Positions 1-6,114 of a DNA stretch of 9,420 nucleotides are shown piece after piece. How positions within the stretch are numbered: position 1 is the first letter of the stretch; every line of letters starts with the position of its first letter. Made by a program: the position numbers and the translations under genes. The DNA comes from Bradyrhizobium sp. Its GTDB lineage: Bacteria > Pseudomonadota > Alphaproteobacteria > Rhizobiales > Xanthobacteraceae. The DNA is taken from NCBI GenBank assembly GCA_019243075.1, contig JAFAUV010000300.1, forward strand, positions 1 to 9,420, in the 5' to 3' direction. Under the pieces are notes generated by a model. It was given only the letters and a program-made list of their open reading frames with translations, was not told the origin of the DNA and did no database searches.

Positions 1-180
1 GAAGAGTTCGACCCGCGCAAATATCTGAAGCCCGCCATGGAAGCCATGACCAAGCTCTGCAAGCAGCGCCTGCAGGAGTTCAATACCTCGGGCCAAGCCA
101 GCAAGATCAAGAAGGTGCTGACCACGGCCGATATGGCCAAGCGCTACAGCAAGGGCGAGCTCGATCCCCGGGTCGCGTAA
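1..180 (+). CDS. fba: Class II fructose-bisphosphate aldolase, C-terminal fragment
   Basis: Frame 1 is open from the left edge and ends at TAA 178-180, giving 59 residues; the rest lies outside the window. The peptide begins EEFDPRKYLKPAMEAMTKLC and ends with a KRYSKGELDP stretch. From family knowledge, this is the C-terminal tail of the Zn-dependent class II aldolases of the Calvin-cycle/CbbA subtype, which cleave or form fructose-1,6-bisphosphate (and sedoheptulose-1,7-bisphosphate in autotrophs) in the cytosol. The metal-binding histidines lie upstream and cannot be checked. The tail has no frameshift or early stop, so the gene is probably intact. The next gene encodes a non-homologous aldolase for the same reaction. 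The class call is fairly secure. Whether the gene belongs to a cbb or a gap-pgk cluster cannot be told from here. Confidence 0.85.
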   Translation, partial: EEFDPRKYLKPAMEAMTKLCKQRLQEFNTSGQASKIKKVLTTADMAKRYSKGELDPRVA

Positions 181-224
181 GCGATCACAAGTTAAGCAGT
201 CGCGCGCTCCAACCTTCTTTCGCA

Positions 225-264
225 CTGCCCGATCCTCTTCCTCTCTCCGCTGTTCTTCGGGCAG
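225..264 (+). terminator. Hairpin downstream of class II aldolase (possible terminator)
   Basis: CTGCCCGA (225-232) pairs perfectly with TCGGGCAG (257-264) around a 24-base pyrimidine-rich loop. The flanking GCA and TGC can extend the stem across a small bulge. It lies 45 bases after the class II aldolase stop codon. No T-run follows, so it is not a canonical intrinsic terminator. It could equally be the left part of the adjacent repeat element. Confidence 0.35.
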
Positions 265-271
265 AGGGTGC

Positions 272-355
272 GGATGAGGGGTCGGTGCGGGTGCGGTAGC
301 AGCCGGACTCGCGGAGGGCCCCCTCACCCGGATCGCGTCCTGCGATGCGATCCGG
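272..355. repeat. Nested palindromic intergenic repeat, Bradyrhizobium type
   Basis: Two inverted repeats lie side by side. GGATGAGGGG (272-281) faces CCCCTCACCC (320-329), matching at 9 of 10 positions. Directly after it, CCGGATCGC (328-336) faces GCGATCCGG (347-355) as a perfect 9-bp stem with a 10-base loop. From memory, the motif 'CCCTCACCCGGATCGC...GCGATCCGG' recurs in intergenic regions of Bradyrhizobium genomes as a mosaic palindromic element. The sequence here shows only the palindromes; the repetitiveness is recalled, not tested. It may have been inserted between the two aldolase genes, and it could act as an RNA hairpin that ends or stabilises the upstream transcript. Confidence 0.55.
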
Positions 356-482
356 CCGGCGGGGCGAGGCGAAACGCGCCGCGGAATGACAGCGATATCG
401 TCGGGTTACCCCTCCTTTCGGCCAATGTTGAACTCGGCATTTGCCCGAGAACGGTCTATTTTGACAGCCAAGAAGCCCCGCC

Positions 483-487
483 GGAGG
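483..487 (+). promoter_or_regulatory. Ribosome binding site deciding the class I aldolase start
   Basis: GGAGG, a perfect anti-16S match, lies 8 bases before ATG 496. It fixes the start at 496 rather than at the in-frame ATG 268, because the residue after Met 496 begins the conserved aldolase N-terminus (KLADLNKVALAMV). Confidence 0.85.
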
Positions 488-495
488 AAGTCCCC

Positions 496-1524
496 ATGAA
501 ACTCGCCGACCTCAATAAAGTAGCGCTTGCCATGGTCACACCGGGCAAGGGCATCCTTGCCGCCGACGAATCCTCAGGTACCATCAAGAAGCGGTTTGAT
601 GCCATCAAGGTGGAATCGACCGAGGAGAACCGCCGGGACTATCGCGAAATGCTGTTCCGCTCGCAGGAGGCGATGAGCAAATATATCTCCGGCGTCATTC
701 TTTATGACGAGACCATCTGGCAAAATGCAAAAGACGGCACGCCGCTGATCAAGCTGATCGAGCAGGCCGGCTCGATTCCCGGCATCAAGGTCGATGAAGG
801 CACGCAGGCCTTGCCGAACTGCCCGGGCGAGCTCGTCACCGTCGGCCTCGACAAGCTCGCCGAGCGCCTGAAGAAATATTACGAGCGTGGCGCGCGCTTT
901 GCGAAATGGCGCGCGGTGATCGATATCGGAACCGGCGGCATTCCCTCCATGACGGCGATCCGGGTCAATGCGCATGCGCTGGCGCGCTATGCGGCGCTGT
1001 GCCAGGCGGCGCAGATCGTGCCGATCGTCGAGCCCGAAGTGCTGATGGACGGCGATCATGACATCGAGCGCTGCTATGACGTGACGAGCCGCGTGCTCAA
1101 CCAGACCTTCCGGGAATTGCGGGTGCAGCGCGTCGAGCTGGAAGGGATGGTCCTGAAACCGAATATGGCGATCGCGGGCAAGAAGAGCGCGAAACAGGCT
1201 TCCGTCGAGGAGGTCGCGGAAAAGACCATCCGCATGCTGAAGGCCTGCGTGCCGGCGGCGGTGCCTGGCATCGCCTTTCTCTCCGGCGGCCAGTCGGACG
1301 AAGAGGCGACCGCGCATCTCAATGCGATGAACCGGATCGGCAACCTGCCCTGGAAGCTCACCTTCTCCTTTGGCCGCGCATTGCAGGCGGCGCCGCAAAA
1401 GGCCTGGTCGGGCAGGCCGGAGAACGTCGCGGCCGGCCAGCGTGCCTTCACCCACCGCGCGCGCATGAATGCGCTCGCAAGCAAGGGCGAATGGGCGACC
1501 GACATGGAAAAGAAGGCGGCATAG
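496..1524 (+). CDS. Class I fructose-bisphosphate aldolase
   Basis: This 342-residue cytosolic enzyme reversibly cleaves fructose-1,6-bisphosphate into dihydroxyacetone phosphate and glyceraldehyde-3-phosphate through a lysine Schiff base, without metal. The animal/plant-type class I motifs are present in order: LAADESSGTI (21-30, Asp24), GIKVDEG (96-102, Lys99), FAKWR (135-139, Lys137), VEPEVL (178-183, Glu179), VLKPNM (219-224, Schiff-base Lys221), LSGGQSDEE (262-270) and FSFGRALQ (290-297, phosphate-binding Arg294). Length is close to the family's usual 340-360. The eukaryotic C-terminal Tyr is absent, as in many bacterial members. The start is set by GGAGG at 483-487. It is the first gene of a probable four-gene operon and follows a class II aldolase gene. 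The family call is very secure. Which physiological direction it serves is inference. Confidence 0.96.
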   Translation: MKLADLNKVALAMVTPGKGILAADESSGTIKKRFDAIKVESTEENRRDYREMLFRSQEAMSKYISGVILYDETIWQNAKDGTPLIKLIEQAGSIPGIKVDEGTQALPNCPGELVTVGLDKLAERLKKYYERGARFAKWRAVIDIGTGGIPSMTAIRVNAHALARYAALCQAAQIVPIVEPEVLMDGDHDIERCYDVTSRVLNQTFRELRVQRVELEGMVLKPNMAIAGKKSAKQASVEEVAEKTIRMLKACVPAAVPGIAFLSGGQSDEEATAHLNAMNRIGNLPWKLTFSFGRALQAAPQKAWSGRPENVAAGQRAFTHRARMNALASKGEWATDMEKKAA

Positions 1525-1525
1525 A

Positions 1526-2209
1526 TTGGCCTCCAAGCCCGCTCCAGCGCGGCCGGCGCCTCGTCTCTACCTTGCGACACCGGCCGTCGATGACCCCTCC
1601 GCGCTTGTCTCGCACCTGCCCGGCCTCTTGGCGGGCGCCGACATCGCGGCCGTGCTGCTACGGCTGCAGATCACCGACCAGCGCAGCATGATCTCGAAGG
1701 TGAAGGCGCTGGCGCCTGCGATCCAGAACGCCGGTGCGGCGCTGCTGCTCGACGGTCATGCCGAGCTGGTCGCGCGCGCGGGCGCGGATGGCGCGCATCT
1801 CGCCGGCATTGCCGCACTCGAAGACGCGTTGCCGACGCTGAAGCCGGATCGCATCGCGGGTCTTGGCGGGCTCGCGACGCGCCACGATTCCATGCTTGCG
1901 GGCGAGCTCGGCGCCGACTATGTGCTGTTCGGCGAGCCCGACCCGCAGGGCAAGAGGCCTTCGCTCGAAGCCATCGCCGAGCGGCTCGACTGGTGGGCCG
2001 AATTGTTCGAGCCGCCCTGCGTCGGATATGCGGCCTCGCGAGAGGAGGCCTACGCATTCGCGCGCGCGGGCGCGGATTTTATCCTGGTCGATGACGCCGT
2101 GTGGGCGGACGAGCGCGGTGCTTCGGCTGCGCTGGAGGCGGTCGGCCAGGCGATCCGGCAGGCGCACGTGGCCGCGCGCAGCGCCCTCAAGGCCGAGCAG
2201 GGACTATAA
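1526..2209 (+). CDS. Divergent ThiE-like (thiamine phosphate synthase fold) protein
   Basis: The gene starts at TTG 1526, one base after the aldolase stop, with AAGG at 1513-1516 spaced 9 bases away, so translation is probably coupled to the aldolase. No later start keeps the conserved first strand RLYLATP. The product is 227 residues, close to the usual 200-225 of ThiE, which joins HMP-pyrophosphate and thiazole phosphate. The ThiE/TenI TIM-barrel pattern is visible: RLYLATP at 13-19, GADGAHL at 86-92 and GADYVLFGEPDP at 129-140. Several substrate-binding positions differ, by my manual alignment to classical ThiE. The FREK strand reads LLRLQ (44-48), the N-D pair reads L-D (Asp76), the GQxD Asp is replaced by Ala (about 96), and GVS reads GLG (112-114). 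Lys143 in PQGK may be kept. It is therefore a ThiE/TenI superfamily member whose TMP synthase activity is doubtful. Confidence 0.75.
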   Translation: MASKPAPARPAPRLYLATPAVDDPSALVSHLPGLLAGADIAAVLLRLQITDQRSMISKVKALAPAIQNAGAALLLDGHAELVARAGADGAHLAGIAALEDALPTLKPDRIAGLGGLATRHDSMLAGELGADYVLFGEPDPQGKRPSLEAIAERLDWWAELFEPPCVGYAASREEAYAFARAGADFILVDDAVWADERGASAALEAVGQAIRQAHVAARSALKAEQGL

Positions 2210-2215
2210 TCGGCG

Positions 2216-3403
2216 ATGATGATCAGGCGCCCGCTATCGATCCTGGTATCGATCCTTGCCGTCACGCTCCTGCTCACCACCGGTGCAGCCGCGCAGCTCT
2301 CGATCACGCCGCCCGCGGCAAAGGATGAGCCGGCGAGGAAGCCCGCGGAGAAGGCAAAGCGCAAGCTGCCTGCGGCCGCCGCCAAGAAGCCGGAGCCGAA
2401 GCCGCCCGCGCCGGCTGCTTCCGCCGCGCCCGCGCCTGTTCCCGATAATCCGAATGCCGACATGGTCTATGGCGCCTATCAGCGTGGCGAATACAAGACC
2501 GCGTTCAACCTGGCGCAGCCGCGCGCGCAGGCAGGCGATGTCCATGCGATGACCATGCTTGGCGAGCTCTATGCCAACGGGCTCGGCGTCAAGCGCGATT
2601 ACGCCAGGGCCGCCGACTGGTACAAGCGCGCTTCCGACGGTGGCGATCGCGAGGCGATGCTGGCGCTCGCCATGATGCGGCTCGGCGGCTTTGGCGGCAC
2701 GACCGACAAGCAGGAAGCGGTGAAACTCCTCGCATCGTCGGCGAAGCTCGGCGAGCCGAAGGCGTCCTATAACCTGGCGCTGCTCTATCTCGACGGCCAG
2801 ACCCTGCCGCAGGACGTCAAACGCTGTGCCGAACTGATGCGCCAGGCCGCCGATGCCGGCAACGCCGAAGCGCAGTACGCGCTGGCGACCTTCTACAAGG
2901 AGGGCACCGGCGTCGAGAAGAACGTGGAGACGGCGGTGCGGCTGCTGCAGGCCGCAGCGCTTGCCGACAATGTCGACGCCGAGGTCGAATACGCGATCGC
3001 ACTCTTCAACGGAGTCGGCACGCCGCGAAATCAGCCGGCGGCGGTGGCGCTGCTGCGCAAGGCCGCCAAACAGGGCAGCGCGATCGCCCAGAATCGCCTC
3101 GCCTTCGTGCTGGTGAACGGCGTGGGCGCGCCGATGGACAAGGTCGAGGGGCTGAAATGGCATCTGGTCGCCAAGACCGCCGGCAAGGGCGACCCCGCGC
3201 TGGACGAGGAGCTGGCCAAACTCTCGCCGGAGGACCGCGCCAAGGCCGAGGCGCTGGCGCATCGCTGGCTCGGCGACAAGGTTGACTCGCCTGCGCCCGC
3301 AGGGCAACCAACGTCGCAAGCCCAGGCTGCGCCCCCCTTCCTGATGCCCCAGGGCGGAGTCCCGGGCATGCCCGCGCCCCCGCCCGCCGCACCTAATCGC
3401 TGA
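2216..3403 (+). CDS. Exported Sel1-repeat (tetratricopeptide-like) protein
   Basis: This 395-residue protein has an N-terminal signal peptide (MMIRR then a hydrophobic core at 9-21, likely cleaved after AAA at 24-26) and so should act in the periplasm or cell envelope. A Lys/Pro/Ala-rich linker spans about 32-77. About six Sel1-like repeats of 36 residues follow between about 100 and 322, with signatures such as LGELYANGLGVKRDYARAADWY (split at 115-136), ATFYKEGTGVEKN (224-236) and LVNGVGAPMDKVEGLKW (299-315). The tail (about 358-395) is Pro/Ala/Gln-rich and probably disordered. Sel1 repeats form alpha-solenoids that bind protein partners, and there is no catalytic domain. The ATG at 2216 is 6 bases after the ThiE-like stop; ATG 2219 is an equally possible start. 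The ribosome binding site is weak, suggesting coupling. The partner and role are unknown. Confidence 0.88.
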   Translation: MMIRRPLSILVSILAVTLLLTTGAAAQLSITPPAAKDEPARKPAEKAKRKLPAAAAKKPEPKPPAPAASAAPAPVPDNPNADMVYGAYQRGEYKTAFNLAQPRAQAGDVHAMTMLGELYANGLGVKRDYARAADWYKRASDGGDREAMLALAMMRLGGFGGTTDKQEAVKLLASSAKLGEPKASYNLALLYLDGQTLPQDVKRCAELMRQAADAGNAEAQYALATFYKEGTGVEKNVETAVRLLQAAALADNVDAEVEYAIALFNGVGTPRNQPAAVALLRKAAKQGSAIAQNRLAFVLVNGVGAPMDKVEGLKWHLVAKTAGKGDPALDEELAKLSPEDRAKAEALAHRWLGDKVDSPAPAGQPTSQAQAAPPFLMPQGGVPGMPAPPPAAPNR

Positions 3404-3418
3404 GACGAAAATTCACGC

Positions 3419-4213
3419 ATGCTGCATTCCGCCCTCATCAACGTCATGGTCAAGGCCGCGCGCCGCGCCGGCCGCAGCCTCAAGCGCGATCTTGGCGAGA
3501 TCGAGCATCTGCAGGTCTCGCTGAAGGGACCGGCCAATTTTGTCTCGCTCGCCGACAAGCGCGCCGAGGAGATGATCTATACCGATCTGGCCAAGGCGCG
3601 TCCCGGCTACGGCTTCCTTGGCGAGGAAGGGGGCAATCGCGAAGGAAGCGACAAGAGCCACACCTGGATCGTCGATCCGCTCGACGGTACCACCAATTTC
3701 CTGCACGGCATCCCGCAATTTGCCATCTCGATCGGCCTGAAGCGCGAGGACACCGTGATCGCCGGCGTGATCTACAATCCCGCCAATGACGAGCTCTATA
3801 TCGCCGAGCGCGGCAAGGGCGCGTTCCTCAACGACCAGCGGCTGCGCGTCGCCGGCCGCCGCAAGCTGAACGAATGCGTGATCGCCTGCGGGCTGCCGCA
3901 TATCGGCCGCGGCGATCATCAGCTCGCGCTGCAGGAGATGGCGGCGCTGCAGGACAAGATCGCAGGCTTCCGCCGCTTCGGCGCCGCCGCCCTCGACTTC
4001 GCCTTTGTTGCGGCGGGAAGGCTCGACGGCTATTGGGAACGCAACCTGCAGCCTTGGGACATCGCAGCCGGCCAGATCCTGGTGCGCGAGGCCGGCGGCA
4101 TCGTGAGCGGCATCGAAGGGCATGACAATGCGCTGACGACGAAGAACGTCGTCTGCGGCAACGAGTTCGTGCACGGCGAGCTGGTGAAGATCCTGAAACC
4201 GCTTGCAGACTGA
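3419..4213 (+). CDS. suhB: Inositol monophosphatase family protein (SuhB type)
   Basis: This 264-residue cytosolic Mg-dependent phosphatase belongs to the family that removes phosphate from myo-inositol-1-phosphate and related sugar or polyol phosphates. All metal and catalytic motifs are visible: GEEGG at 68-72 (Glu69), WIVDPLDGTTNF at 83-94 (Asp86, Asp89) and WDIAAG at 213-218 (Asp214). Length matches E. coli SuhB (267). ATG 3419 is 15 bases after the Sel1 stop. No good Shine-Dalgarno precedes it, but the N-terminus aligns with the family (about 8 residues before a helix), so the start is reasonable. It is the last gene of the aldolase operon, followed by a hairpin. In E. coli SuhB also takes part in rRNA antitermination; whether that holds here cannot be seen. 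Other substrates such as fructose-1,6-bisphosphate occur in relatives and would suit an aldolase operon, but that is inference. Confidence 0.93.
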   Translation: MLHSALINVMVKAARRAGRSLKRDLGEIEHLQVSLKGPANFVSLADKRAEEMIYTDLAKARPGYGFLGEEGGNREGSDKSHTWIVDPLDGTTNFLHGIPQFAISIGLKREDTVIAGVIYNPANDELYIAERGKGAFLNDQRLRVAGRRKLNECVIACGLPHIGRGDHQLALQEMAALQDKIAGFRRFGAAALDFAFVAAGRLDGYWERNLQPWDIAAGQILVREAGGIVSGIEGHDNALTTKNVVCGNEFVHGELVKILKPLAD

Positions 4214-4218
4214 AAGTT

Positions 4219-4258
4219 GCATTGTCTGGCGGCTGCCCGCGACGCCCAGCGGCAATGC
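4219..4258 (+). terminator. Hairpin after suhB stop, likely end of the operon
   Basis: GCATTG (4219-4224) pairs with CAATGC (4253-4258). Inside it, CTGG (4226-4229) pairs with CCAG (4246-4249) and CG (4230-4231) with CG (4243-4244), with small bulges. The structure begins 5 bases after the suhB stop codon. No U-tract follows, as is common in GC-rich alphaproteobacteria, so factor-assisted termination or 3'-end protection is as likely as intrinsic termination. Confidence 0.45.
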
Positions 4259-4341
4259 GCCGCGGTGCGCCTTCATTCACCATTGGTAAGCACGTTGGTG
4301 CTAGCCCTTTCGGTTAACAAACCTTCCTATCGGGGGCCGAA

Positions 4342-6036
4342 ATGGGACTGCTGAGTCACTTCAGAATCCGCACCAAACTGGCGAGCATGGTGGTATTCGC
4401 CGCGCTCACCGTTTTTGCTATCATCGCGGTGGCGGCTTCGCTCACCGCAAGCCGTATGCAGGCGGACCGCGTCGAGCAGATGCGCACCGCGGTCGACATG
4501 CTCTATGGCCTCGCCCAATCGCTGCAGGACGACGTAGCGATCGGCAAGATGACGCAGGCCGAGGCGCTGGCCGAGTTCCACCGGCGCGGCACGAAGATGA
4601 CGTTCGATGGCGGCCAGGGCTATGCAGTTGTCTATCATCCGGACACGTCGCTGCTCATCAACGCCGCCAATCCGCAGTTCGAGGGCAAGATCACGGGCAC
4701 CAAGGACGCCAACGGCGTCCTGATATCCGACGTGCTGTTCGCCGCCGCCAGGCAAAGCGCCGCCGGCGGCATGGTGGCCTATCTCTACCCGCGCCCGGGC
4801 CAGACCGTGCCGGTGCGAAAAATGGCCTTTGCCCGCCGCTTCGCCCCGTGGGACATCACCATGAGCTACGGGCTCTATGTCGACGACATCGACAATGATG
4901 TAAACGCGCTGTGGTGGCGTCTGGGCGGTATTGGCCTCGCCCTGATGCTGATGATGGCGCTGGTGTCGTGGCTGATCGCCCGCGACGTGCTGGCGGCGCT
5001 GGAACGGCTGAAGGCGCGGATGCAGCAGATTGCCTCGGGATCCCTGGACCAGGCGGTCGAGGAAACCGGCCGCGGCGACGAGATCGGGCGCATGGCGGAA
5101 ACGCTGGAAGTGCTGCGACAGACCGCGCTGACCGCGCGCTCGCTCGAAGCCGAGCAGGCCGCCTCCAAGCAGCGCAACGAGCGGGAGAAACGAGAGGCGT
5201 TGATCGCACTCGCCGACCGCTTCGATGCCTCCGTGGGCCAGCTGGTCGGGCTGATGGCGTCGGGCTCGGGCGAACTGGAAGGCACCGCCAAGTCCATGAC
5301 CGGCACGGCGGAGCACACCAACCAGCGCGCCGGCATCGTCAGCTCGGCGGCGAGCGATGCGAGCGGGCGGGTGCAGACGGTCGCCGCCGCCGCGGAGGAA
5401 TTGTCGTCGTCGATCACCGAGATCAGCCGCCAGGTCGCGCAATCCGCCGCGGTGACCAGCCGCGCCGTGGAGAGCGCGCACCGCACCGACACCATCGTTC
5501 GCGCCCTGTCGGAAGGAGCCAAGGAGATCGAGAGCGTGGCCGAGCTGATTTCCAGCATCGCGGCCCAGACCAATCTGCTCGCCCTCAATGCCACCATCGA
5601 AGCCGCGCGCGCCGGCGATGCCGGCCGCGGCTTTGCCGTCGTGGCGTCGGAGGTCAAGAGCCTCGCCAGCCAGACTGCGGACGCCACCAAGGAGATCGGC
5701 AACCGCATTGCGCAGATCCAGGGCGCCACCAGCGAGGCGGTGGAGGCGATCCGGGGTATCACCGCCACGATCGAGGAAGTCTCCACCATTGCCACCGCGA
5801 TCGGCGCGGCCATCGAGCAGCAAGGCTCGGCTACCGCCGAGATCGCCCGCAACGTTACCCAAACGGCGGAAGCAACGCGGGAAGTCACCAGAAATATCGG
5901 CGCCGTCAGCACGGCCGCCAACGAGACCGGCAACGCGGCCGGCAAGGTGCTGACCGCCGCCGCCAACCTCTCCCAGCAGGCCGAGCAGCTCGCCGGCGAA
6001 GTCAATACGTTTCTGGGCAGCGTGCGCGCGGCATGA
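4342..6036 (+). CDS. Methyl-accepting chemotaxis protein with single-Cache sensor
   Basis: This 564-residue inner-membrane chemoreceptor passes a periplasmic ligand signal to CheW/CheA. In order: a short cytoplasmic N-terminus with basic residues (8-13), TM1 at about 16-36, a periplasmic sCache_2-like domain at about 40-185 (GGQGYAVVYHPDTSLLIN near 90-107, then the NPQFEGK stretch), TM2 at about 191-212, a HAMP domain at about 211-264 and a long coiled-coil signalling domain. The signalling hairpin tip lies at about 404-440 with the near-invariant QTNLLALNATIEAARAG (409-425) and GRGFAVVASEV. Glu pairs such as AEEL (351-354) are candidate methylation sites. No C-terminal CheB/CheR-binding pentapeptide is present (it ends FLGSVRAA). 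sCache_2 receptors often bind small carboxylates; the ligand here is unknown. No other chemotaxis genes are nearby, so it is an orphan receptor. The ATG at 4342 has only a weak G-rich site (4332-4336) upstream. Confidence 0.95.
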   Translation: MGLLSHFRIRTKLASMVVFAALTVFAIIAVAASLTASRMQADRVEQMRTAVDMLYGLAQSLQDDVAIGKMTQAEALAEFHRRGTKMTFDGGQGYAVVYHPDTSLLINAANPQFEGKITGTKDANGVLISDVLFAAARQSAAGGMVAYLYPRPGQTVPVRKMAFARRFAPWDITMSYGLYVDDIDNDVNALWWRLGGIGLALMLMMALVSWLIARDVLAALERLKARMQQIASGSLDQAVEETGRGDEIGRMAETLEVLRQTALTARSLEAEQAASKQRNEREKREALIALADRFDASVGQLVGLMASGSGELEGTAKSMTGTAEHTNQRAGIVSSAASDASGRVQTVAAAAEELSSSITEISRQVAQSAAVTSRAVESAHRTDTIVRALSEGAKEIESVAELISSIAAQTNLLALNATIEAARAGDAGRGFAVVASEVKSLASQTADATKEIGNRIAQIQGATSEAVEAIRGITATIEEVSTIATAIGAAIEQQGSATAEIARNVTQTAEATREVTRNIGAVSTAANETGNAAGKVLTAAANLSQQAEQLAGEVNTFLGSVRAA

Positions 6037-6065
6037 GCTCGCGCCACGTCGTCGTTACGGAACGC

Positions 6066-6112
6066 GCCCGGCGCGGGCCAATCATGTATCCGGCTGCTCT
6101 GCCGCGCGGCAG
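6066..6112. terminator. Paired hairpins between convergent genes
   Basis: The 78-bp gap between the chemoreceptor stop and the amn stop contains GCCCG-GCG-CGGGC (6066-6078) and the perfect 14-base palindrome CTGCCGCGCGGCAG (6099-6112). The second lies 3 bases beyond the amn stop on the - strand. Both are symmetric and could serve transcripts from either side. No clear T-tract follows on either strand, so the terminator call is moderate. Confidence 0.4.
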
Positions 6113-6114
6113 CA

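Larger units (their letters stand above)
181..495. other. 315-bp intergenic region with hairpins and repeat
   Basis: No gene is supported here. The stretch holds an 8-bp-stem hairpin (225-264), a nested palindromic repeat (272-355), a short inverted repeat CTCGG-N7-CCGAG (433-449), and the leader of the class I aldolase gene. The reading frame of that gene stays open back to an ATG at 268. However, the extra 76 residues are Arg/Gly/Pro-rich, are encoded by the repeat, and have no counterpart in class I aldolases. The promoter for the four-gene operon should lie here. TTGAAC at 428-433 looks like a -35 box, but no well-spaced -10 follows, so I do not call a promoter. Confidence 0.6.

Noticed and set aside
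268..495. N-terminal extension of the class I aldolase from ATG 268
   Set aside because: The 76 added residues are encoded by the palindromic repeat, have no family counterpart, and a perfect GGAGG sits before ATG 496.
1469..1525. ATG 1469 as start of the ThiE-like gene, overlapping the aldolase end
   Set aside because: It would add 19 Arg-rich residues with no family match; TTG 1526 has AAGG at suitable spacing directly after the aldolase stop.
574..1536. 320-codon antisense frame over the class I aldolase
   Set aside because: The + strand protein has every catalytic residue of the family, and the antisense product has a His/Arg-rich composition typical of shadow frames.
4327..5862. 511-codon open frame antisense to the chemoreceptor gene
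   Set aside because: It mirrors the GC-rich codon pattern of the real gene, is Gly/Arg/Ala-rich with no recognisable domain, and the + strand product is a full-length, motif-complete chemoreceptor.
4875..6047. Ser/Ala-rich 390-codon antisense frame
   Set aside because: It is a shadow of the repetitive heptad coding of the chemoreceptor signalling domain; it has no ribosome binding site or known motif.
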